This document shows, piece after piece, positions 6,701 through 13,796 of a DNA stretch of 64,000 bases; position 1 is the first letter of the stretch, and each line of letters starts with the position of its first letter. Below the pieces are notes generated by a model that was not told where the DNA came from, did no database searches, and saw only the letters and a program-made list of their open reading frames with translations. The DNA comes from Fibrobacter sp. (GTDB lineage: Bacteria; Fibrobacterota; Fibrobacteria; Fibrobacterales; Fibrobacteraceae): assembly GCF_017545445.1 (NCBI RefSeq), contig NZ_JAFWOM010000043.1:58465-122464 (forward strand), read 5' to 3'. The position numbers were made by a program, and so were the translations under genes.

Positions 6701-8586
6701 TACACTTCTTTCATGCGACTGGATTCTGGATCCGTCACAATGTTTCCTTCATAGACGTGGCTTGTACCAAGGCGCTTGGAATCGACTGTGAGTGTCAGTT
6801 CGTCGTCCTTTTGCGTGAGCCAGTAAATGGCGTCCGAATCACGAAGGTAAGCTCTTGGCCCGAGCAGTCCCATGTTTGGAGAATCGATGAGTTCGCCGCC
6901 AAGGAATATGGGAATATCGAGAGCTTTGTACAAATCGAGCATCACGGAAGAACGCTTTTCGTGGATATCCGGGAGTTCCGGTCGATCGGTAATCTTCAAG
7001 TGGTCGATACCGTCAATCATGAGTACCAAGTCCGGATGGTCCTTGAGTTCTGGCTTTAGCGTCTTGAGGAGGTCGTTAAAGTCGAGCGAAGGCATGTCCT
7101 CCCAGATTTCAAGGCGATTGTTGCGAACGTAGTTCATCAGCTCGCGTGTCGCTTCCATGATGTTTTTGTTGACTTCGTTGTCTGCATTTTGCTTGCGGAC
7201 GGAGAGGATGGATTGCCCGATGAGCATGGAAACGAATCGGTCAAAAATTTGGCGGCGTGGTGTTTCGTAGGCAACGTAAATGACTTTGAGTTTCGGGTTG
7301 CTCTCGATCAAGTCCAGGGCGAGGCTCGAAAGCAAAATCGTTTTGAGGCCGAATGGATTGGACGAAACAAAGAAACACCCAGATTGCACACCGTCGATTT
7401 CCTTGGTGAGCTTGGGGAACGTGTTCAGCTTGTAACCGACGCTTTGGTCTGGCGGACAAGCCATGGCCGTATCGAAGTTTTCCTTGATGTCCTGCAACAG
7501 CATGGAGCGGCGGTGCGAATGGATTGTATCGACTTCGGTTTTGGCAATGAGGTCGATGAGCTGGTCGGCTCCGTTCTTGCGGACAAGGGTATCGACAGTT
7601 TCGCCTGCCGGCAGCACGATGGATTTGAGGTTCATGTGCAGCTGTTCTGCCATCTTGAGGTACTTCTGGATTCTCAGTTCCTGTTCCCTGCGGTCGTGTT
7701 CGCGACGTAAGATGACCGTGAACGCTTCGGCTCCGCAAGCCTTGAGCTTGTACAGGTGGTTGATGTTCAATTCCTGGAACATCGTGGAGACGACCCCAGG
7801 AATGCCGGCGAGGTCCGCGGTGAGCGCGTCAAAGAATCCTTGAACAATGATGGGCTGTTCGCTATCGGCTTGGATATTGAACGGAATGACTGTCGGACCC
7901 GAAGCGTATGTAATGTACGTGTGGCTCTTTTCGTTGTCGTCGATAAGCCTTCCATAGACGGAGTGGATGAACCCCTTGGAATTACGGGCCGGGATGGTCA
8001 GTCGCGGTTCGTGGTAAGCTTCGAGGTTGTCGAGGTAAAAACTGATTTGGTGGCGTTCAACGCCCGAAAGCATGCAGTAGCTGATGAACGGTTCTGGGTC
8101 GCCACTGTAGTAGCCGAGGCCGTACAGTTGTGCTTGCCCGATGCTCCAGCCGCGGGCTTCTAGGAACTTTGCCGAGGATGGGCTTTTGCAAGCGGCCCAG
8201 TGGCAGTAACGCACGAAGCATTCCAGCACTTTGGATTTTTCTCCGCCGACTTCTTTGACCCATGGGTGTTCGCTATCTTGGGAACTTGTCAAATCTTTGT
8301 CGAGAGAGCCAAGAAATTCAAAGGCTTCGGAGCGGGCAGACTGTTCGTCGAGACCGTTGAAGCGGCTTTTCATTACGAAATCAACCAAATCGCCTTCGCT
8401 TCCGCACTGGAGACAGCGGTAACGCCAGTAGCCTAGTGCATCGTAGAAGAAAAGGGATGTTTCTTCTGGAGCGTGGAAAGGACAGCAGGCTATAAGGTTA
8501 CGTCCCCAACGACTTAGGGGAATTCCCAGTTGTCTCGGGTGAGCTTTAGTTCTCATATAATCTGCATGTTCTTGATCAATTATCAT
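6700..8586 (-). CDS. DnaG-like primase/helicase fusion with degenerate TOPRIM and Walker motifs
   Basis: 628 residues. A CHC2-type zinc finger spans residues 30-62 (CCPFH then CLQCGSEGDLVDFVM). A TOPRIM-like region follows: IVQGFFDAL near 245 aligns with the DnaG VEGYMDV motif, but the catalytic Glu is Gln; the usual DGDxAG is replaced by LRREHDRRE near 292; the flanking LPAGETVDTLVRKNG near 325 still resembles DnaG. The C-terminal third resembles a DnaB/RecA ATPase: SSNPFGLKT near 406 in place of a canonical Walker A, and VLMIDGIDHL near 520 as Walker B. The order is that of T7 gp4 or Twinkle, but primase activity looks lost (inference). ATG 8586 is chosen over 8598 because GGAGG sits 5 bases upstream. 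Confidence 0.7.
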   Translation of the reverse strand: MIIDQEHADYMRTKAHPRQLGIPLSRWGRNLIACCPFHAPEETSLFFYDALGYWRYRCLQCGSEGDLVDFVMKSRFNGLDEQSARSEAFEFLGSLDKDLTSSQDSEHPWVKEVGGEKSKVLECFVRYCHWAACKSPSSAKFLEARGWSIGQAQLYGLGYYSGDPEPFISYCMLSGVERHQISFYLDNLEAYHEPRLTIPARNSKGFIHSVYGRLIDDNEKSHTYITYASGPTVIPFNIQADSEQPIIVQGFFDALTADLAGIPGVVSTMFQELNINHLYKLKACGAEAFTVILRREHDRREQELRIQKYLKMAEQLHMNLKSIVLPAGETVDTLVRKNGADQLIDLIAKTEVDTIHSHRRSMLLQDIKENFDTAMACPPDQSVGYKLNTFPKLTKEIDGVQSGCFFVSSNPFGLKTILLSSLALDLIESNPKLKVIYVAYETPRRQIFDRFVSMLIGQSILSVRKQNADNEVNKNIMEATRELMNYVRNNRLEIWEDMPSLDFNDLLKTLKPELKDHPDLVLMIDGIDHLKITDRPELPDIHEKRSSVMLDLYKALDIPIFLGGELIDSPNMGLLGPRAYLRDSDAIYWLTQKDDELTLTVDSKRLGTSHVYEGNIVTDPESSRMKEV

Positions 8587-8677
8587 TGGAGCCTCCATAT
8601 ATGAAATCTAATAAAGAACGCTCTCGTAAATTGTGATTTTTTTCAAAAAAATGCAAATCTTTATCTAATTTTGGGGT

Positions 8678-9250
8678 ATGGTTATTCTTGGTATCGATCC
8701 GGGCTCCATTACAACCGGCTATGCTTTCCTGAAAAAGACGGAAAATCAAATTCATGTGCTTGAATATGGCACGTTTCACGCAAATCCTGCAAAAAATCTT
8801 GAAGATCGACTTGTGCATATCGTTTCGGAGCTAGAAAAACGGTTGGAGTTTTACCGACCAGACGCTTTGGCGATGGAAGGGGTGTTCTTTGCGAAAAACG
8901 TGAAGAGCGCTCTTGTGCTGGGGCATATTCGTGGTGCGATTCTCGTGGCGTGCCATCGTCGCGGAATGACGTACGACGAGTATCCGCCGCGTGTCGTAAA
9001 GCAAGCGGTTACGGGTGATGGGGCTGCATCGAAGGAACATGTGGCGAACATGGTCTTTGCGCGCTTGGGGATTGAGGCTGCGGAACTCCCGCTGGATGCG
9101 ACCGATGCGCTTGCTATTGCGTGGACGCATGCGAACCCGGCGCCACTAGCCCAGTCGCTTTTGAAGAAAAAATCAACGACGAAAAAGAAAAAAGCTTCGG
9201 TTCAGCAGTGGAAGGACTTGATTGAAAAAATGGGAGGGACGATTCAATGA
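8678..9250 (+). CDS. ruvC: Holliday junction resolvase RuvC
   Basis: 190 residues. RuvC cuts Holliday junctions as a dimer with RuvAB. The first acidic residue is in LGIDPGS near residue 7, the next in ALAMEGVFF near 67, and the last pair in LPLDATDALAIAWTHA near 140. KQAVTGDGAASKEHV is the conserved DNA-contact region. The C-terminus has a lysine-rich tail (KKKSTTKKKK) longer than usual. It is divergent from the primase-like gene and overlaps the M15 peptidase gene by 4 bases (ATGA). ruvA and ruvB are not in the window. Confidence 0.93.
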   Translation: MVILGIDPGSITTGYAFLKKTENQIHVLEYGTFHANPAKNLEDRLVHIVSELEKRLEFYRPDALAMEGVFFAKNVKSALVLGHIRGAILVACHRRGMTYDEYPPRVVKQAVTGDGAASKEHVANMVFARLGIEAAELPLDATDALAIAWTHANPAPLAQSLLKKKSTTKKKKASVQQWKDLIEKMGGTIQ

Positions 9251-9936
9251 TGAATGTTTCGATGTCGGATGTGTCGCTATTGCCGTATGGCCTTGGATCG
9301 CCGGACTTGGTAGAGTTCCAACCGGGATACTTTGTCGATCGTGAGATTGCGGGCGATTTGCAATCGCTGTCGAGTGCTGCGGATGCTTGTGGCTTTCAGC
9401 TGCGTGTGGAGTCCGCGTACCGTTCGTTTGAAAAACAACTTTCTATTTGGAACCGCAAGGCTCGGGGCGAACTTCCGCTCTTGTCGGCGGCTGGAATGCC
9501 CATGGAACGCCCGACGGACGAAGAAGAACTGATGTATGCGATTCTCACTTGGTCAGCATTGCCGGGGGCAAGCCGCCACCACTTGGGCACTGACATTGAC
9601 GTGGTCGATGGCGCTGCGTGCCCGGAGGGCTATGAGGTACAGCTTACGCCTGCGGAGTGCGAAGGCATGTTTGCAAAATTCCATGCGTTCTTGACGGAGC
9701 GGATGGATGCTGGTAAGTCGTTTGGCTTTAATCGCGTATTCGTTCCCGGTCGTGGGAAAATCCGCCCGGAAGGATGGCACATTGCGCACTTGCCCACGTC
9801 GCGCAAACGGCTGGAACATTTTTCGCTCGATGTGCTGCGTGGCATTTACGAACGCTCCGATATGGAATGTAAACAAGCTGTTCTTGCGAATCTCCCCAAA
9901 CTTGCGGAGGAATATATTTATCCTTACTTTGTATGA
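9247..9936 (+). CDS. M15-family D-alanyl-D-alanine carboxypeptidase (VanY/DdcA-like)
   Basis: 229 residues. Zinc ligands fit the M15B pattern: SRHHLGTDIDVV near residue 115 (His and Asp) and EGWHIAHLP near 175 (His). RVESAYRSFEKQL is the conserved substrate-region motif. It trims D-Ala from cell-wall peptides. No signal peptide or membrane segment is visible, so a cytoplasmic or otherwise exported location is open. It starts inside the ruvC stop (ATGA overlap), so the two are co-translated. mpaA lies just downstream. Confidence 0.82.
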   Translation: MMNVSMSDVSLLPYGLGSPDLVEFQPGYFVDREIAGDLQSLSSAADACGFQLRVESAYRSFEKQLSIWNRKARGELPLLSAAGMPMERPTDEEELMYAILTWSALPGASRHHLGTDIDVVDGAACPEGYEVQLTPAECEGMFAKFHAFLTERMDAGKSFGFNRVFVPGRGKIRPEGWHIAHLPTSRKRLEHFSLDVLRGIYERSDMECKQAVLANLPKLAEEYIYPYFV

Positions 9937-9948
9937 GATAGACGAAAG

Positions 9949-10133
9949 AGGTTTCAGGTTTTAGGTTATAGGTTTTAGGAAAAGAATCACGAGCTTTGCT
10001 CGTCTTTAATATAGACGAAAGAACGGACCTTCGGTCCTATAGACGAAAGGGGAGGCTTCGCCTTCAGGATGACTCTTCCTAACCACTAACCACTGACCAC
10101 TAACCACTGACCACTGACCACTAACTTACTATA
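9949..10133. repeat. heptad arrays with short hairpins between the M15 gene and mpaA
   Basis: 9949-9979 holds four AGGTTNN heptads (AGGTTTC, AGGTTTT, AGGTTAT, AGGTTTT). 10079-10130 holds CTAACCA and CTGACCA heptads ending in a TATATT. Between them lie two copies of TATAGACGAAAG, a GGACC-TTCG-GGTCC hairpin near 10025 and a REP-like segment reading GTCATCCTGAAGGC on the minus strand near 10060. No gene was seen. Confidence 0.75.
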
Positions 10134-10184
10134 TTCCCTCACACCTCAAAGCCGTGAAACGGCGACCTCACTCCTCAAACCTCT

Positions 10185-10883
10185 ATGCTCTTCTCTCCTG
10201 AATCTCGCGGAATTATTCGGTTGCCATTTTCTGAATACGGGCGCTCCGTTCTAGGCGCTCCGCTACGCTATATTCCTTGCCGTGGTAAGTGCCGTTTGCT
10301 TGTGATGGCTGGAATTCACGGTGAGGAACCGGAAACGACGTTTCTCTTGAGCCGTGCGCTCCGTGCGTTCGACGACAACTTTGATTCTGTGGCCTTTATC
10401 TTGTGCGCAAATCCTGATGGCATGGCGCTGGGAATGCGCGGAAATCCCGTCGGTGTCGATTTGAACCGCAATTTTAATACGCGTAACTTCTTGCCGGATA
10501 TGGTCGAATCTCGTTCTATCCTCGAAGCTCCTCGCGATACGATTTTGTTATCGGGATATGAAGCTGAGAGCGAACCCGAGACGAAAGCACTTGTCGCCTT
10601 AATTGAAAAACTGAAGCCGAAGTCGATTCTTTCGATGCATGCGCCGATGGGTTGCATCGACGCTCCGCAAAAGACGGAACTTGTTGAGGACTTGATGGGG
10701 GTATTCAACCTTCCATGGCGGCCTGACATCGGTTATGAGACTCCGGGGAGCTTGGGGACGTGGTGCGGTGAACGTAACATAGAGTGTGTGACGCTGGAAC
10801 TCCCTCGCATGTCTCTAGAGCATTTGTTTGACCGGTATGGCGTGGCGTTCGCGAATTTTTTGGAACGCATAGATTCGCACTAA
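10185..10883 (+). CDS. mpaA: murein tripeptide amidase MpaA (M14 zinc peptidase)
   Basis: 232 residues. MpaA splits the gamma-D-Glu-Dap bond of recycled murein tripeptide in the cytoplasm. EYGRSVLGAPL near residue 15 matches the E. coli N-terminus. Zinc ligands are in MAGIHGEEPE (His, Glu, near 45) and SMHAPMGCIDAP (His, near 150). NPDGMALGMRGNPVG and VDLNRNFN, ESEPETKALV and GYETPGSLGTWC are all family motifs. The catalytic Glu is probably the one in TLELPRM near 205. No signal peptide. A small GCCGT-GAA-ACGGC hairpin sits in the leader (10151-10163), and no Shine-Dalgarno is evident. Confidence 0.9.
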   Translation: MLFSPESRGIIRLPFSEYGRSVLGAPLRYIPCRGKCRLLVMAGIHGEEPETTFLLSRALRAFDDNFDSVAFILCANPDGMALGMRGNPVGVDLNRNFNTRNFLPDMVESRSILEAPRDTILLSGYEAESEPETKALVALIEKLKPKSILSMHAPMGCIDAPQKTELVEDLMGVFNLPWRPDIGYETPGSLGTWCGERNIECVTLELPRMSLEHLFDRYGVAFANFLERIDSH

Positions 10884-10912
10884 AGCGATTCAAAGATGCT
10901 TATAAAAAGAAG

Positions 10913-10946
10913 ATGCCCGCCAAAACGGCGGGCATGACACTTTTCT
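10913..10946. terminator. hairpin between convergent mpaA and pssA
   Basis: A perfect 9-bp stem (ATGCCCGCC with GGCGGGCAT) and an AAAAC loop, followed by a weak T-run on the plus strand. It probably ends mpaA transcription. Confidence 0.6.
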
Positions 10947-11036
10947 AATGACCTATGACCAATGACCAATGACCAATGACTAACCACTAACCACTAACCA
11001 CTAACCACTAACCACTGCCTACTGCTTACTGCTTAC
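10945..11036. repeat. heptad array running into the pssA 3' end
   Basis: Thirteen consecutive 7-mers all begin with AC: ACCTATG, ACCAATG x3, ACTAACC x6, ACTGCCT, ACTGCTT x2. The last units supply the stop codon and final residues (KKSKQ) of the pssA reading frame. Confidence 0.9.
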
Positions 11037-11826
11037 TTTTCTTAGCTTCTTCAATAATCTGCTTGCGGTAGGCGATGCCGACACCGAAACCGATCACCAT
11101 GTAGCATGTACCCAAGATGAGCAGGTATTCGAGAATGAACGGAACTTTTTCGTTGTAGAAGAGGAGACCGGCAACGTAGGTAAGCACAATCAGCACAATC
11201 TGGAACATATTGAAAGCTTTGTTCTTGCGGGGCTGGAGCTTCGGGAGGAACAACGGACTCACCATCAAAAATCCAGTGACAACGAAGACGATTAAAGGAA
11301 CCCAGAAGATGAACGTGCTTGAATCCGCAAAAACGCCTTTGGTATTGAGGAACACGATGAGAGTGGCGTTGACCATGCCTGCGAACGTGGAGGGAAGACC
11401 GGAGAAGTGGTGGTGGTAAGTGTCAGAGTCGCAGGCGTTGTACTTGGCGAGTCGCATGGCGGCACAGAGTACGTAAATGGCGAGGGCGACGACCATCAGG
11501 AGTCCATGGTTCTGGAACCAGTCCGGGGCGTACATCTTGTAAGTGAAGAAAACGCCGAATGCTGGAGCTAGACCGAATGCAATCAAGTCGGCAAGGCTAT
11601 CGAATTGGGCGCCGAATTCGGAACTGGCATTTACAAGGCGGGCCGCAAAGCCGTCAAGCTTGTCAAAAAGGGCACTCAGGATGACGAAATAAGCTCCCAT
11701 GCGGATTTGGTCTGCCGTACTGAATGAAGCGAACGCACCTGTAGTCCAGCAAATGGAAAAAACACCCAATAAAAAATTCATGCTTGTGAAGGCATTTGGC
11801 AAAATATAGCGTAAGTTTTGCACCAT
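11026..11826 (-). CDS. pssA: CDP-diacylglycerol-serine O-phosphatidyltransferase
   Basis: 266 residues. It makes phosphatidylserine, the precursor of phosphatidylethanolamine, at the inner membrane. The CDP-alcohol phosphotransferase signature is complete: DGFAAR, then EFGAQFDSLAD near residue 70 (D-G-x2-A-R...G-x3-D-x3-D). About seven hydrophobic segments follow. AAAGGAG lies just before the ATG; a GTG immediately after is a possible alternative start. The C-terminus is built by heptad repeat DNA. The solute-binding protein gene ends 57 bases upstream on the same strand. Confidence 0.88.
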   Translation of the reverse strand: MVQNLRYILPNAFTSMNFLLGVFSICWTTGAFASFSTADQIRMGAYFVILSALFDKLDGFAARLVNASSEFGAQFDSLADLIAFGLAPAFGVFFTYKMYAPDWFQNHGLLMVVALAIYVLCAAMRLAKYNACDSDTYHHHFSGLPSTFAGMVNATLIVFLNTKGVFADSSTFIFWVPLIVFVVTGFLMVSPLFLPKLQPRKNKAFNMFQIVLIVLTYVAGLLFYNEKVPFILEYLLILGTCYMVIGFGVGIAYRKQIIEEAKKSKQ

Positions 11827-11883
11827 GAACTCCTTTAAATAATGAGCTAAAGATAATTTTTTTTAGAGAAAATGAGAACTTTT

Positions 11884-13713
11884 TTATTGATTATTCTGCT
11901 GTTCGACCGATTTTATTTCCCAAAGAGCAGTCACACCTGCGGCAACGACAAGATTATTTGGTGGTGCATAGGGGTTTTCTGCCGTAGGGAAGTTCGTCCA
12001 GTGCTTGGTGGAAAACTGGTAATATGTTGATGGTCTGTACATGATGGGAAGGACTGGCACCGTCTGCATGAAGCGCTTGTTCAATTCTCGGTATGCTTGC
12101 TGGAGCTTTTCTTCGTCCGTAATTCTTGGGATGCTGTCTAAAAGGCTGTTGATTTTTGCATCTTGAAAGCGTCCTGGATTTGCAAAAGATTCTTCACCGA
12201 TGGGTTTGTAGGCGGTCAGGCTCAATAAGTGGTTGAACCTGTCCCAAGGACTTGCTACGGAGTGGTCTATCGGTGGCGTTATCATGGCGAGGTCAAATGT
12301 TCCTCGGCGCAAATCCGTGTCCCAAGTGCTGTAATCGACAAATTTCGGGACTGCAGTTATCCCGATTTCTGCAAATGATTCGACAATCACATTGATTGCT
12401 TCGTTCCAGTCGGTCCAACCTTGAGGACACTCTATAGTAATATTACGGATAAGCTTTTTCTTTTTGTCTTGGAGAAGGCCTTCCTTGTTCCAGGAGTAGC
12501 CGGCGTCTTTGAGTATTTTGCGAGCCTTGTCTGTATTGTAGCCGTAACCGTAAAAATCAGCATCCTCCTTGTTGTAATATTTTTTCTCTGCTCCGAAGGG
12601 GAGGATGAGTCCGGGTTGCATGCTCGGGGAGTAGTTAGATACAGCTCGAACCTTGATTTTTTCGAAATTTATGGCATGAGCTAGGGCCCGTCTGAAGCTT
12701 ACGTTGTTGAAGGGTTCTTTTTGTGTGGCAACGGCCAGAACGGTGATGTTTGCCGGTTGTTGGTAGGGTTCTTCCCTGCTCCACGCTCGGATGCTGTCCC
12801 TGGCTTTTTCCCAAATTCTTGGCAAGTAACTGGAGGAAACGTCCAGATTTCCACGTATCATGGCGTTATTGAAGTTGTCATTGCTATTGTATATAGCGTG
12901 GATGATGAAACGGGGAACAGGCTTCTTTCCCTTAAATTTATTTTGTCGCCAATAGCTTTCAGAACGTTCCAATACGATTTTGTCAGGACTATAGGATTTT
13001 AAGTTGTATGGACCCGAGGCTACCGGGAGCGAGTCGTTCTTGAATTCTCGAATTTTCTCCATACTGTAGCCCTTGCCGTTTTTGGCGGACTTGAGGAGCG
13101 GCTCGAAGACCGCCTTTGGGAGAATGGAGGTCTCGGCAATGGCGTTCAGGACGATTAGCGGGTTTCTTTGTGACGCAAGATGGAATGTGATATTGTTGTT
13201 CCCGTCGTCTGTGATGGCCTTGATATGTTGCCAGTTGTCGTGATGGGCTGTCGGGAGAATGGAGTCTATCTTGAATGTGTAAATCACATCATCGGCAGTG
13301 ACAGCTTGTCCGTTGTTCCACTTTGCTTCTGGATCGAGATGGACAGTGATGCTGGAATCCGTTTGGATGTAGGAATCGGCTAGCATCGGGTCTAGCTTTC
13401 CCGTAAGCAGGTTATAGGTGAGGAGCGATTCGTACAGAAGCCTGATGTTTCCGTCTGTTGGAAAATTGGGGTTCGGATCCAACGGGTTGAAAGTCGTGGG
13501 CGGAGCCCATTCGAATCCGCCGATGTATAAAGTTTCATTCCTCGGATATTCAGATAACTTTTGGAGAGGGGGTTGCTTGGAAACCTCTTCTTTGCAACCT
13601 GTAGCCATGAATGCGATCGACGTAAAAAACGTCATCATAAACACGTTTTTCCAGAACGTCTTCGTTATAGAATGGTTGCATGAAATAGTCAGTTTCTTGA
13701 AATTGTAACCCAT
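11884..13713 (-). CDS. orphan ABC transporter solute-binding lipoprotein (OppA/DppA type, family 5)
   Basis: 609 residues. A long N-region precedes a hydrophobic stretch ending in the lipobox FMATGC near residue 40. The mature protein follows the SBP family 5 plan: LYESLLTYNLLTGKLDPMLADSY near 95, the family signature KWNNGQAVTADDVIYTFK near 135, and a C-terminal lobe with RPSTYYQF. It probably binds peptides or similar solutes in the periplasm. No permease or ATPase gene is nearby. AGGG lies about 5 bases before the ATG; ATGs at residues 26-27 are alternative starts closer to the lipobox. Confidence 0.8.
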   Translation of the reverse strand: MGYNFKKLTISCNHSITKTFWKNVFMMTFFTSIAFMATGCKEEVSKQPPLQKLSEYPRNETLYIGGFEWAPPTTFNPLDPNPNFPTDGNIRLLYESLLTYNLLTGKLDPMLADSYIQTDSSITVHLDPEAKWNNGQAVTADDVIYTFKIDSILPTAHHDNWQHIKAITDDGNNNITFHLASQRNPLIVLNAIAETSILPKAVFEPLLKSAKNGKGYSMEKIREFKNDSLPVASGPYNLKSYSPDKIVLERSESYWRQNKFKGKKPVPRFIIHAIYNSNDNFNNAMIRGNLDVSSSYLPRIWEKARDSIRAWSREEPYQQPANITVLAVATQKEPFNNVSFRRALAHAINFEKIKVRAVSNYSPSMQPGLILPFGAEKKYYNKEDADFYGYGYNTDKARKILKDAGYSWNKEGLLQDKKKKLIRNITIECPQGWTDWNEAINVIVESFAEIGITAVPKFVDYSTWDTDLRRGTFDLAMITPPIDHSVASPWDRFNHLLSLTAYKPIGEESFANPGRFQDAKINSLLDSIPRITDEEKLQQAYRELNKRFMQTVPVLPIMYRPSTYYQFSTKHWTNFPTAENPYAPPNNLVVAAGVTALWEIKSVEQQNNQ

Positions 13714-13796
13714 CTTTTCCCTATAGAACTTTATAATAAAAATGTAGTGACATTTTGCATAACTGACTACTAAATTTTAGTTTACTATACTCTAAA

